Shown piece after piece: positions 34,351-43,204 of a DNA stretch of 53,754 bases (position 1 is its first letter; every line of letters starts with the position of its first letter). The translations under genes were made by a program, and so were the position numbers. The notes under the pieces are model-generated. The model was given only the letters and a program-made list of their open reading frames with translations, searched no databases and was not told the DNA's origin. Source of the DNA: an uncultured Burkholderiales bacterium (GTDB taxonomy: Bacteria > Pseudomonadota > Gammaproteobacteria > Burkholderiales > Burkholderiaceae_C). The DNA is taken from NCBI GenBank assembly GCA_903822825.1, contig CAIJQQ010000052.1, forward strand, positions 1 to 53,754, read 5' to 3'.

Positions 34351-35352
34351 TCACCCGGCCGACTGGGGCAACAAAAATTCGCGGCTGATGCGACCGCCCA
34401 GCACATTCACCCGCTCCAAAAACTGCGTCAAGTAAGCGTGCAAGCCAGTGGCCAAGATTTCATCAATCTGGCCAAAAGCCAGCTCGGAACGCAATCGGCC
34501 AGCGTGACGCAAGGTGTCGCTCTCTCGGTCGTGCGAGACCAGCGCCAAGTTGGAAACCACCTCGTTCAGGCTGGCGTGCAGCGAACGCGGCATGTCCGGG
34601 CGCAAGATCAGCAGTTCAGCCACACGCTCCGGGCGGATCACGTCGCGGTAAACCTTGCGGTAGACCTCAAAGCCACTGACGCTGCGCAAGATCGCGCTCC
34701 AGTGGTAGAAATCGTATTCCTGAGCTGATTCGGACACTTTGCCTTCTATGGCCAATGCACCGTTGTAATTCGGTACACCGAAAAATTCGTTTTGCATGGC
34801 ATGAAATTTCACGTCCACCAAGCGTGCCGTGTTGTCGGCCCGCTCCAAAAAAGTGCCCATCCGCATGAAGTACAGCGACTCGTCCATCAACATGGTGCCA
34901 ACCGTGACCCCACGTGACAGGTGAGAGCGGAACTTAACCCACTCAAAAAACTGGCCTGGGTCGCGCTCAAACGCACCGCTTTTGAGCATGCGGTTGACTT
35001 CAAGCCATGTCTGGTTTTGCGTTTCCCAGACTTCGGTGGTCAAGGTGCCACGCACGGCGCGCGCGTTTTCACGGGCAGCACGCAAGCACGACAAAATCGA
35101 TGAGGGGTTGTCGGCGTTTTTCACCATAAAGGCCATCACGTCGAGGGGGGTGATGGTTTTGTACAAGGCCAAATAAGCCGGCAACAATTCGCTGATGGAC
35201 AAAATGCCTTCCCAGCCCGCTTCGACAGCGGCAGCGGACTGTGGCAACAAAGACGTTTCATAGCTCACGTTGAGCATTCGGGCGGTGTTTTCAGCCCGCT
35301 CCATGTAACGGGACATCCAAAAAAGGTGGTCGGCAGTTCTTGAAAGCATCAT
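34351..35352 (-). CDS. Alpha-E domain-containing protein (DUF403)
   Basis: All-helical protein of 333 residues, a conserved partner of circularly permuted ATP-grasp ligases and Anbu. The activity is unknown; it was predicted to act with the ligase in peptide synthesis or tagging. Start MMLSRTADHLFWMSRYMERA carries the family hallmark (WMSRYMERAENTARML). GAGGAC, overlapping the ATP-grasp stop codon, is its Shine-Dalgarno. It is 7 bases downstream of the ATP-grasp gene, so both form an operon. Its sequence parallels the C-terminal half of the fused protein at 40517-43189 (NLFWMGRYTERTENTLRLV). Confidence 0.94.
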   Translation of the reverse strand: MMLSRTADHLFWMSRYMERAENTARMLNVSYETSLLPQSAAAVEAGWEGILSISELLPAYLALYKTITPLDVMAFMVKNADNPSSILSCLRAARENARAVRGTLTTEVWETQNQTWLEVNRMLKSGAFERDPGQFFEWVKFRSHLSRGVTVGTMLMDESLYFMRMGTFLERADNTARLVDVKFHAMQNEFFGVPNYNGALAIEGKVSESAQEYDFYHWSAILRSVSGFEVYRKVYRDVIRPERVAELLILRPDMPRSLHASLNEVVSNLALVSHDRESDTLRHAGRLRSELAFGQIDEILATGLHAYLTQFLERVNVLGGRISREFLLPQSAG

Positions 35353-35359
35353 GTTGTCC

Positions 35360-36823
35360 TCAATCCTGCAATACCCAGGTGTCCTTGGTGCCGCCGCCTT
35401 GGCTGCTGTTCACCACCAAAGAGCCTTCTTTGAGCGCCACCCGGGTCAAGCCGCCGGGCACCATTTGCACCGTGCGGCCACTCAGCACAAAGGGCCGCAG
35501 GTCGATGTGGCGCGGCGCGATGCCGCTGTCCACGTAAGTGGGGCAACTCGACAAGCTGAGCGTGGGTTGCGCAATGTAGCCCTCGGGGTTGGCCAGCAAC
35601 GCACCACGAAAGCGCTCAATTTCCTCCTTGGTCGACGCCGGGCCCACCAGCATGCCGTAGCCGCCCGCGCCGTGCACTTCCTTGACCACCAGGTCTTTCA
35701 GGTTGGCCAGGGTGTACTGCAAATCATCGGGCTTGCGGCACATGAAGGTCGGCACGTTTTTGAGGATGGGCTCCTCGCCCAGGTAAAACTTGATCATGTC
35801 GGGCACGTAGGGGTAGATCGACTTGTCGTCGGCCACGCCCGTGCCCACCGCGTTGCAAATCGCCACATGACCGGCTTTGTAGGCTTCCATCAGACCCGCG
35901 CATCCCAAGCTGGAGGTCGAGCGGAACACGCTGGGGTCCAAAAAGTCGTCGTCCACCCGCCGGTAGATCACGTCCACCCGCTTGGGGCCACGTGTGGTGC
36001 GCATGTAGACAAACTTGTCTTTGACAAAAAGGTCCTGCCCTTCCACCAACTCCACCCCCATTTGCTGCGCCAAAAAGGCGTGCTCGAAGTAGGCGCTGTT
36101 GTACATGCCGGGCGTGAGCACCACCACCGTGGGCTCGGCCGTGGTGGCTGGGCTGCTGGCGCGCAAAGTCTCGAGCAGCAAATCGGGGTAATGCGCCACC
36201 GGAGCGATGCGGTGCTGGCTGAACAATTCGGGGAACAGCCGCATCATCATCTTGCGGTCTTCCAGCATGTAGCTCACGCCGCTGGGCACGCGAAGATTGT
36301 CTTCGAGCACGTAGTACTCGCCGTTGCCTGCGCTGTCCGGGGCGCGCACGATGTCAATGCCGCTGATGTGCGAATAGATGTTGTTGGGCACATCCACGCC
36401 CACCATCTCGGGGCGGAACTGCGCATTGCGCTCGATTTGTTCCCGCGGCAAAACACCTGCCTTCAAAATCTCTTGCCCGTGGTAAACGTCGTGGATGAAA
36501 CGGTTGAGGGCACAGACGCGCTGGACCAAACCGGCTTCCATGCTGGCCCACTCTTTCGCGGCAATCACGCGGGGGATCAAATCAAAGGGGATCAACCGCT
36601 CAGTGCCTCCCTCGTCCGTGTTCGCATCTTCGTCCTGGTCGCCGTAAACGGCAAAGGTAATGCCCACGCGCCGAAAAATCATCTCGGCTTCTTCGCGTCG
36701 TGCCGCCATGGTGTGTGGTGCTTGCGCCTGCAACCAACGGGCATAGGCTTGGTAGTGTTCTCTGACTTCACCATCTTGCCCCGCAGCGGGTAAGCGGCTG
36801 TACATCTCATCCAATTGGCGCAT
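35360..36823 (-). CDS. Circularly permuted ATP-grasp ligase, type 2 (DUF404/DUF407), stand-alone copy
   Basis: Predicted ATP-dependent carboxylate-amine ligase that would form peptide or amide bonds; the substrate is unknown. It has 487 residues. Landmarks are LIPFDLIPRVIAAKEWASME (about 77-96), the acidic EDN-x-R motif in YYVLEDNLRVPSG (Glu174, Asp175, Asn176, Arg178), LTPGMYNSAYFEHAFLA, YRRVDDDFLDP, the lysine and Gly-rich loop in VVKEVHGAGGYGMLVGP (Lys381, Gly385-388), and NSSQGGGTKD near the end. All residues expected for ATP and metal binding seem present. An AGGAG lies about 11 bases upstream of the ATG. It heads the minus-strand operon, divergent from the transglutaminase-DUF2126 gene. 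Confidence 0.94.
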   Translation of the reverse strand: MRQLDEMYSRLPAAGQDGEVREHYQAYARWLQAQAPHTMAARREEAEMIFRRVGITFAVYGDQDEDANTDEGGTERLIPFDLIPRVIAAKEWASMEAGLVQRVCALNRFIHDVYHGQEILKAGVLPREQIERNAQFRPEMVGVDVPNNIYSHISGIDIVRAPDSAGNGEYYVLEDNLRVPSGVSYMLEDRKMMMRLFPELFSQHRIAPVAHYPDLLLETLRASSPATTAEPTVVVLTPGMYNSAYFEHAFLAQQMGVELVEGQDLFVKDKFVYMRTTRGPKRVDVIYRRVDDDFLDPSVFRSTSSLGCAGLMEAYKAGHVAICNAVGTGVADDKSIYPYVPDMIKFYLGEEPILKNVPTFMCRKPDDLQYTLANLKDLVVKEVHGAGGYGMLVGPASTKEEIERFRGALLANPEGYIAQPTLSLSSCPTYVDSGIAPRHIDLRPFVLSGRTVQMVPGGLTRVALKEGSLVVNSSQGGGTKDTWVLQD

Positions 36824-36913
36824 CGGTCTTCACTCCTGTTTAAACCTAAGCAAGATGTATACCCATGAATTCACCCTGCCCCACACCATTGCTGCACCAA
36901 ACGTGGGCGAAAT

Positions 36914-36944
36914 CCATTCGTGCACCTCAGCAGTGCGCGAATGG
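36914..36944. promoter_or_regulatory. 12-bp inverted repeat in the divergent Anbu-system control region
   Basis: CCATTCGTGCAC (36914-36925), 7-base centre CTCAGCA, GTGCGCGAATGG (36933-36944). Eleven of 12 positions are complementary and the twelfth is a G-T wobble. It lies in the 271-base gap between the divergent ligase operons, 91 bases from one start and 151 from the other. It could be an operator shared by both operons or a leader hairpin. No other gene is visible in this gap. Confidence 0.5.
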
Positions 36945-36962
36945 CAGCGCCGACATGCCAGT

Positions 36963-36993
36963 TTGACAAGTTTTGGCTGGTCAGTGAGACAAT
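36963..36993 (+). promoter_or_regulatory. Candidate promoter for the transglutaminase-DUF2126 operon
   Basis: Perfect -35 TTGACA (36963-36968) and -10-like GACAAT (36988-36993), 19 bp apart, pointing to the transglutaminase gene with a leader of about 95 bases. The long spacer lowers confidence. Confidence 0.3.
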
Positions 36994-37094
36994 TTGGATT
37001 GTTTTCAGACTTGTTCTTGGCGCGTGTCTTGCTAATGTGTTCACGCCCAAGCTGCATTTTTTTTGCGTGCAGCCCCTGTTGCGCTGAACCATCA

Positions 37095-40000
37095 ATGTCG
37101 ATACACGTTGCCTTGCACCACGTCACCCGATACACCTACGACCGAGCGGTGCAACTCGGCCCCCAAGTCATCCGCTTGCGCCCTGCCCCCCACAGTCGCA
37201 GTCGCATCCTGAGCTACAGCCTCAAGGTCGAACCTGAAGAACATTTCATCAACTGGCAGCAAGACGCCTTTGCCAATTACCAGGCGCGCCTGGTCTTTCC
37301 CAAAAAGACAACCGCCTTCAAAGTCACCGTGGACGTGGTCACTGAAATGGCCGTCTTCAACCCCTTTGACTTTTTTCTGGAACCTTCGGCCGAGGAAGTG
37401 CCTTTCAAGTACTCGGACACCGTGCGGGAAGAGCTGCAGTCCTACCTTGAAAAAGACATCAAGACGCCGCTGTTCAAAAAATACCTGGCCAGCATGGACC
37501 GCAAGCGCCAACGCACCATCGACTTTTTGGTCCAGGTCAACCAACGCTTGCACAAAGACATCGGTTACACTATCCGCATGGAGCCGGGCGTGCAAACGGC
37601 CGAAGAAACACTGACCCTGAAAAGCGGGTCGTGTCGCGACACGGCATGGCTGTTGGTGCAGCTGTTCCGCCACATGAACATCGCGGCCCGCTTTGTTTCG
37701 GGCTATCTGATCCAGTTGGCCCCCGATGTGAAGTCGCTCGATGGCCCCAGCGGCACCGATGTCGACTTCACCGACCTGCACGCCTGGTGCGAGGTGTATT
37801 TACCCGGCGCAGGCTGGGTCGGGCTGGACCCAACTTCCGGCTTGCTGGCCGGGGAAGGCCACATTCCACTGGCGTGCACCCCCCAGCCGTCTGCCGCCGC
37901 CCCCATTGAAGGCCTGATGGACGAAGCCGAGGTCGAGTTTCACCACGAAATGAGCGTGACGCGCATCCACGAGTCACCCCGAGTGACAAAACCCTACAGT
38001 GACGAGCAATGGGCCGATGTGTTGGCGCTGGGCGAACAAGTCGATGCGCAGCTGGTCGCCCAAGACGTGCGACTGACCATGGGCGGTGAACCGACCTTCG
38101 TATCCACACAAGACCGCGATGGGGCCGAATGGAACACCGAAGCGCTGGGTCCGACCAAGCGGGGCCTGGCCACCGAGCTGGTGCACAAGCTGCGCCAGCA
38201 ATACGGACAGGGTGGTTTTTTGCACTTTGGCCAAGGCAAGTGGTACCCGGGCGAGCAGCTGCCGCGCTGGGCGCTGAGCATTTATTGGCGCACAGATGGC
38301 AAGCCCTGTTGGCAAAACCCCGCGGTATTCGCCGACGAACGCGAACCCAGCCACTACACCAGCGCTGATGCCAAGCGTTTCATGCTGGGCCTCACGCATG
38401 AGCTGGGCCTGCCCAGTGACACGGTGCTGCCCGGCTACGAAGACACCTGGTACTACCTCTGGCGTGAGCGCCGTTTGCCGGTGAACGTGGACCCGTTTGA
38501 TGCCAAGCTCGACGACGAAATGGAGCGCATCCGCCTGCGCCGCATTTTCAGTCAGGGCCTGGACCATGCAGTGGGTTATGTGCTGCCGCTTCAACCAGTA
38601 GAAACCGCCACACCCGATCTGAGAGGACCGCAGTGGCAAACCGGGCGCTGGTTTTTGCGCGACGAGCGGATGTACCTCATGCCCGGCGACTCCAGCATGG
38701 GCTGGCGCTTGCCGCTGGACTCGCTGCCTTGGGCAGCGCCCACCGACCGCTGGCACATGATCGAGCAAGACCCGTTTGCACCGCGCAGCGCCCTGCCCAC
38801 AGCCGCCTCGGTGACGCTGCAAAAGCGCTTGCCAGCGCAATCGACAGTGCACGCCGCACCCGTGGCCAAGTCCGAATCCGACGCCTCGGTGGTTCGCACC
38901 GCCTTGTGCGTGGAAGTGCGCGACCCGCGCCGCGCCAATGGTCCCAAAGCCGAATCCGACGCCCTGGCCAAGGGCGAAAAGTCTGGCGAGAAGTCCGGGA
39001 TTCTTTACGTCTTCATGCCGCCCTTGGCGCTCCTCGAAGACTACCTGGCATTGGTCAGAGCCGTAGAAGCCACCGCGCACAAGCTGGGCATGAAAATCGT
39101 CATGGAAGGTTACCCGCCGCCACGCGACCCGCGCCTCAAACTCCTGCAAGTCACGCCCGACCCCGGCGTGATCGAGGTCAACATCCACCCCGCCCACAAC
39201 TGGACCGATTTGGTGTCGCACACCGAGTTTTTGTACCAGGCCGCTTTCGAGACGCGCCTGGCTGCAGAAAAGTTCATGACCGACGGCCGCCACACCGGCA
39301 CGGGCGGTGGCAACCACATCGTGATGGGCGGGGCGACGCCTGCCGACAGCCCGTTTTTGCGGCGCCCCGAGTTGCTGGCCAGCCTGATCCTCTACTGGCA
39401 CAACCACCCGAGCCTGAGCTATTTGTTCAGCGGCATGTTCATTGGCCCCACCAGCCAAGCCCCGCGCGTGGACGAAGCCCGCAACGATCAGGTCTATGAG
39501 CTGGAAATCGCCCTGCGCGAAATCGTGAACAACCGCAAGAAGTTCGGCGCAGACATGGCCCCCTGGGTGGTGGATCGCACGCTGCGCAACATCCTGGTGG
39601 ACGTGACCGGCAACACGCACCGCAGCGAGTTTTGCATCGACAAAATGTATTCCCCCGACAGCAGCACCGGGCGGCTGGGACTGCTGGAGCTGCGGGCGTT
39701 TGAGATGCCGCCCCATGCGCGCATGAGCATCGTTCAGCAACTCTTGCTGCGCGCGCTGGTGGCCCGTTTTTGGGACGAACCCTATGCCGCCCCCGTGACA
39801 CGCTGGGGCACCGAGCTGCACGACCGCTTCATGTTGCCGTATTGGATCCACAAAGACTTCGACGACGTGCTGACCGAGCTGGGCGATGCGGGTTTTCACT
39901 TCGACCCGAGCTGGTTTGCACCGCATTTCGAATTCCGCTTTCCGTTGGTCGGCCAGGTCAAGGTCGATGGCGCGGTGGTCACACTGCGCACCGCGCTGGA

Positions 40001-40499
40001 GCCATGGCACGTCATGGGCGAAGAAAGTGGCGCGGGCGGCACCGCCCGTTATGTGGACTCGTCGCTCGAGCGCATAGAGGTACACGTGACGGGGATGAAC
40101 CCCTCACGCCACAGCGTCACGGTGAATGGCAAGCCACTGCCCTTGCAGCCCACGGGCGTGGTGGGCGAGTTCGTGGCCAGCGTGCGCTACAAAGCCTGGA
40201 ATCCGCCCTCTTCACTGCACCCCAGCATTGCGGTGCATGCACCACTCACCTTGGACTTGGTGGACACCTGGATGAAGCGCTCTTTGGGTGGCTGCCAGTA
40301 CCATGTGGTCCATCCGGGCGGTCGCAGCTACGACAGCTTCCCCATCAACGCCTACGAGGCCGAAAGCCGCCGCATGGCCAGATTCTTCCGCATGGGCCAC
40401 ACGCCCGGCGCGATGAAACAACGGCCCAACCTGCGCCCCAACGCCAGTTTGCACGCCAGCCCCGAGTTCCCACACACCCTGGACTTGAGAAGGGTTTGA
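37095..40499 (+). CDS. Transglutaminase fused to DUF2126 glutamine-synthetase-like ligase
   Basis: Two-domain cytoplasmic protein of 1,134 residues. The start MSIHVALHHVTRYTYDRAVQ at 37095 is that of the bacterial transglutaminase N-domain; the upstream extension is low-quality. The Cys-His-Asp triad is intact: Cys180 in KSGSCRDTAWL, His229 in DLHAWCEVYL and Asp245 in VGLDPTSG. DUF2126 starts with VRLTMGGEPTFVSTQD (Glu332) and carries VIEVNIHPAHNW (Glu694, His698) and the Gly-rich TGTGGGNHIVMGG (735-741, His741), reminiscent of glutamine-synthetase active-site strands; it has been predicted to be a circularly permuted member of that fold. Around 585-640 a Ser/Glu/Lys-rich insert contains a short in-frame repeat. 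It heads a four-gene operon. Confidence 0.93.
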   Translation: MSIHVALHHVTRYTYDRAVQLGPQVIRLRPAPHSRSRILSYSLKVEPEEHFINWQQDAFANYQARLVFPKKTTAFKVTVDVVTEMAVFNPFDFFLEPSAEEVPFKYSDTVREELQSYLEKDIKTPLFKKYLASMDRKRQRTIDFLVQVNQRLHKDIGYTIRMEPGVQTAEETLTLKSGSCRDTAWLLVQLFRHMNIAARFVSGYLIQLAPDVKSLDGPSGTDVDFTDLHAWCEVYLPGAGWVGLDPTSGLLAGEGHIPLACTPQPSAAAPIEGLMDEAEVEFHHEMSVTRIHESPRVTKPYSDEQWADVLALGEQVDAQLVAQDVRLTMGGEPTFVSTQDRDGAEWNTEALGPTKRGLATELVHKLRQQYGQGGFLHFGQGKWYPGEQLPRWALSIYWRTDGKPCWQNPAVFADEREPSHYTSADAKRFMLGLTHELGLPSDTVLPGYEDTWYYLWRERRLPVNVDPFDAKLDDEMERIRLRRIFSQGLDHAVGYVLPLQPVETATPDLRGPQWQTGRWFLRDERMYLMPGDSSMGWRLPLDSLPWAAPTDRWHMIEQDPFAPRSALPTAASVTLQKRLPAQSTVHAAPVAKSESDASVVRTALCVEVRDPRRANGPKAESDALAKGEKSGEKSGILYVFMPPLALLEDYLALVRAVEATAHKLGMKIVMEGYPPPRDPRLKLLQVTPDPGVIEVNIHPAHNWTDLVSHTEFLYQAAFETRLAAEKFMTDGRHTGTGGGNHIVMGGATPADSPFLRRPELLASLILYWHNHPSLSYLFSGMFIGPTSQAPRVDEARNDQVYELEIALREIVNNRKKFGADMAPWVVDRTLRNILVDVTGNTHRSEFCIDKMYSPDSSTGRLGLLELRAFEMPPHARMSIVQQLLLRALVARFWDEPYAAPVTRWGTELHDRFMLPYWIHKDFDDVLTELGDAGFHFDPSWFAPHFEFRFPLVGQVKVDGAVVTLRTALEPWHVMGEESGAGGTARYVDSSLERIEVHVTGMNPSRHSVTVNGKPLPLQPTGVVGEFVASVRYKAWNPPSSLHPSIAVHAPLTLDLVDTWMKRSLGGCQYHVVHPGGRSYDSFPINAYEAESRRMARFFRMGHTPGAMKQRPNLRPNASLHASPEFPHTLDLRRV

Positions 40500-40516
40500 T
40501 CAACGACAATGGTGAC

Positions 40517-43189
40517 ATGCAAGCGCGATCGCCCCACCCCAACGCCGCAGACCATGCCATGAAATGGCTGGCGCGGCAGCAAGAGTGCGCGCCGATCGGG
40601 CATTGGGACGAAATGCGGGGCGGTGTCACGCCCGGCAAAACACCAAGCCTCGGAGAACCCGCTTCGTCCGTCCCAACCATCAGCCTGCCCTGGCAGCGCT
40701 TCATCGATCCGCTGGACAACGCCTCCACCGTGGCGGACCTGAACACCCGCATGGCCAACTTGCAGCGCCAGGTGCGCGACAACGGCATCACTTACAACGT
40801 CTATGCCGCCGCCGACCAGCCGCAGCGCCCTTGGTCACTCGACCTGTTTCCGCTGATGCTCGGCCACAGCGATTGGCAGCAGATCGAGGCGGGCGTGATG
40901 CAACGGATGCAGCTGCTCGAACGCATCATGGCCGATGCCTATGGGCCGCAGCAATTGGTGCGCCAAGGCCAACTGCCGGCAGCTTTGGTGCAAGGCCACC
41001 CCGCGTATTTGCCCGGCATGCACGGAGTGACGCCGGTAGGGGGCCGTTATTTGTCTTTGGCCGCTTTCGACCTGGCGCGGGGCCCCGATGGCCTGTGGTG
41101 GCTGCTGTCGCAGCGCACACAAGCACCCTCAGGCTTGGGTTACCTGATCGAAAACCGGCAGATTGTGTCGCGCCAGTTCCCCCAAGCCTTTGAGGCGCTG
41201 ACCGTGCAGCGCCTGGCCGAAACCTACCGCACGCTGATCGACGGCATCAAGGCCCGCAGCCCGGTGGGTGCCTCGGCCCACATCGCACTGCTCACCCCCG
41301 GCCCCTACAACGAAACATATTTTGAGCACGCTTACTTGGCCCGCTATTTGGGCCTGAGTCTGGTGCAGGGCAACGACTTGACCGTGCGCGACGAAAAGCT
41401 GTACCTCAAAACCCTGCAAGGCCTGCAACCTGTGCACGGTTTGCTCAAACGCGTCGACGACGACTGGTTGGACCCTCTGGAGTTGCGTGCCGAATCCACC
41501 TTGGGCGTGCCCGGCTTGCTGCAGGCGGTGCGCAGCGGCAACTTGCTGGTGGCCAACACCCCCGGCTCTGGCTTTTTGGAATCGAACGCATTGCTGGGCT
41601 TCATGCCCGCGCTGGCGCGTGATCTGCTGGGCGAAGCACTGCAATTGCCCGCCATCCCCAGTTGGTGGTGTGGCGAGGCGGCCGCGCTGCAAGACGTGCT
41701 GCCGCGCATCCCCAGTTGTGTGATCAAACCCACTTACCCCTACAACACCGACCGCCAGAGTTTTGAGCCGGTGTTGGGCCACACCTTGTCGCGACGCGAG
41801 CAAGACGAATGGGCAGGCCGCATCCTGCGAGACCCCGACGCCCACACCTTGCAGTCTTGGTTGCCCCTGTCGCACCAAGCCACTTGGCAGGCGGGCACCG
41901 ACGGCCATGCCTGCATCCTGTCCCGGCCCGTGGTTTTGCGTGTGTTTGCGGTGACCAACGCCCAAGGCGGCTGGCAGGTTTTGCCCGGCGGCCTGGCCCG
42001 GCTGGGCACGCGAGAAGGCATGGCTTCGATGCAGCGCGGCGGCTCCAGCGCCGATGTGTGGGTGCAAAGTGCTGCCGCTCAAGCCAATGCCCCATCGCAA
42101 TCGCAGTCCCAGTCATTTTCACCGGCGCCCGCACCCAACCCCATACCGGCAGCCAGCGACGCGGTCGCGCAGCGCCAGCGTTTGGTCACCAGCCGCGCGG
42201 CCGAGAACCTGTTCTGGATGGGTCGCTACACCGAACGCACCGAAAACACCTTGCGCTTGGTGCGACTGAGCCTGGAAATTTTGGGTGGAGAAAACCAAAA
42301 CCTGCCTTGTCTGCTGAACTTCATTGGCCGGATGGCCACGCGACACGGCTTGGTGCGGGCAGGCGTGCCCGCCGCAGCGCAAGCGCACCGGGTGTTTGAA
42401 CGCTCCTTGATTGCGGGCCTGTGGGACAGGGAACTGGCCACCAGCGTCGGCTTCAACCTGCGCTCGGTGCGTTTGGCCGCAGCCTCAGTGCGCGAGCGCC
42501 TGTCGCCTGAACACTGGCGCTTACTCGAACAAACCGAGGCGCGGTTTTTCCTGCCCACGCATGACCCGCGCCCACCCATGCCACCCGACACCGTCTCGGT
42601 GCAACGGCTTTTGGCCGATACCAGCCAGATGCTGGCAGCCCTCACGGGCGCACAAACCGACCGCATGAGCCGGGACGACGGCTGGCGCCTGCTTTCGATT
42701 GGCCGCCACATCGAGCGGCTGGCGTTTTTATCGAGCGCCATGGCAGAAGCGGTGCAGCTGGGCCTGATCGGCGAACAAGCTGGTTTTGACGCCGTGCTGG
42801 ACCTGTTTGACAGCACCATCAGTTTCCATGCCCAACACCAACAAAGCCGCACCCCACAAGCCCTGATCGACCTGTTGGTGACCGACCAAGACAACCCCCG
42901 CTCTTTGGGCTGGGTGGCACACACCCTGCGCGGGCGACTGCTGCGAATGGGGCAACTGGCCCATGGCGCCACAAGGCCCTTGGCCGAACAGGTGCCCCAA
43001 TTGTTGGGCAAGACGCCACAATCGCTCTGGCCTTACAACACATCAGACAGCACGGCCAGCAGCACCGCTGACTTGCCCCTGCTCGCGACTTTGTCTGCCT
43101 GCCAAACCGCAGCGCGAGAGGTGTCGGACCAATTGTGCGGTCTGTTTTTCACGCACAGCGTCGAAGCCCGTTACAGCGTGGGCGCTTGA
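40517..43189 (+). CDS. Fused circularly permuted ATP-grasp (type 2) and alpha-E protein
   Basis: 890 residues: an ATP-grasp-like half (about 55-510), a Gln/Ser/Pro linker (SQSQSQSFSPAPAPNPIPA, about 526-545), and an alpha-E half from about 555 (RAAENLFWMGRYTERTENTL). ATG 40517 is 17 bases after the previous stop; the frame is open far upstream, but only as a shadow of the preceding gene. Compared by eye with the stand-alone copy, LTPGPYNETYFEHAYLA and KRVDDDWLDP are conserved, while EDN-x-R is replaced by SQR-x-Q (198-202), the Gly-rich loop after the lysine is PTYPYNTD, and NSSQGGGTKD is SMQRGGSSAD. It may therefore be a non-catalytic or altered ligase. Confidence 0.9.
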   Translation: MQARSPHPNAADHAMKWLARQQECAPIGHWDEMRGGVTPGKTPSLGEPASSVPTISLPWQRFIDPLDNASTVADLNTRMANLQRQVRDNGITYNVYAAADQPQRPWSLDLFPLMLGHSDWQQIEAGVMQRMQLLERIMADAYGPQQLVRQGQLPAALVQGHPAYLPGMHGVTPVGGRYLSLAAFDLARGPDGLWWLLSQRTQAPSGLGYLIENRQIVSRQFPQAFEALTVQRLAETYRTLIDGIKARSPVGASAHIALLTPGPYNETYFEHAYLARYLGLSLVQGNDLTVRDEKLYLKTLQGLQPVHGLLKRVDDDWLDPLELRAESTLGVPGLLQAVRSGNLLVANTPGSGFLESNALLGFMPALARDLLGEALQLPAIPSWWCGEAAALQDVLPRIPSCVIKPTYPYNTDRQSFEPVLGHTLSRREQDEWAGRILRDPDAHTLQSWLPLSHQATWQAGTDGHACILSRPVVLRVFAVTNAQGGWQVLPGGLARLGTREGMASMQRGGSSADVWVQSAAAQANAPSQSQSQSFSPAPAPNPIPAASDAVAQRQRLVTSRAAENLFWMGRYTERTENTLRLVRLSLEILGGENQNLPCLLNFIGRMATRHGLVRAGVPAAAQAHRVFERSLIAGLWDRELATSVGFNLRSVRLAAASVRERLSPEHWRLLEQTEARFFLPTHDPRPPMPPDTVSVQRLLADTSQMLAALTGAQTDRMSRDDGWRLLSIGRHIERLAFLSSAMAEAVQLGLIGEQAGFDAVLDLFDSTISFHAQHQQSRTPQALIDLLVTDQDNPRSLGWVAHTLRGRLLRMGQLAHGATRPLAEQVPQLLGKTPQSLWPYNTSDSTASSTADLPLLATLSACQTAAREVSDQLCGLFFTHSVEARYSVGA

Positions 43190-43204
43190 CGCACAACACA
43201 CCCC

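Noticed and set aside
38870..38965. 14-bp direct repeat CCGAATCCGACGCC at 38872 and 38950
   Set aside because: In-frame repeat inside the Ser/Glu/Lys-rich insert of the DUF2126 protein; most likely a small internal duplication, not a mobile-element footprint.
37974..40085. 703-codon minus-strand open frame
   Set aside because: Shadow of the transglutaminase-DUF2126 gene; composition typical of antisense frames in high-GC DNA.
39770..40516. Upstream 249-codon extension of the ATP-grasp/alpha-E frame
   Set aside because: Overlaps the well-conserved DUF2126 end; its Arg/His/Gly-rich translation has no homology. ATG 40517 was chosen.
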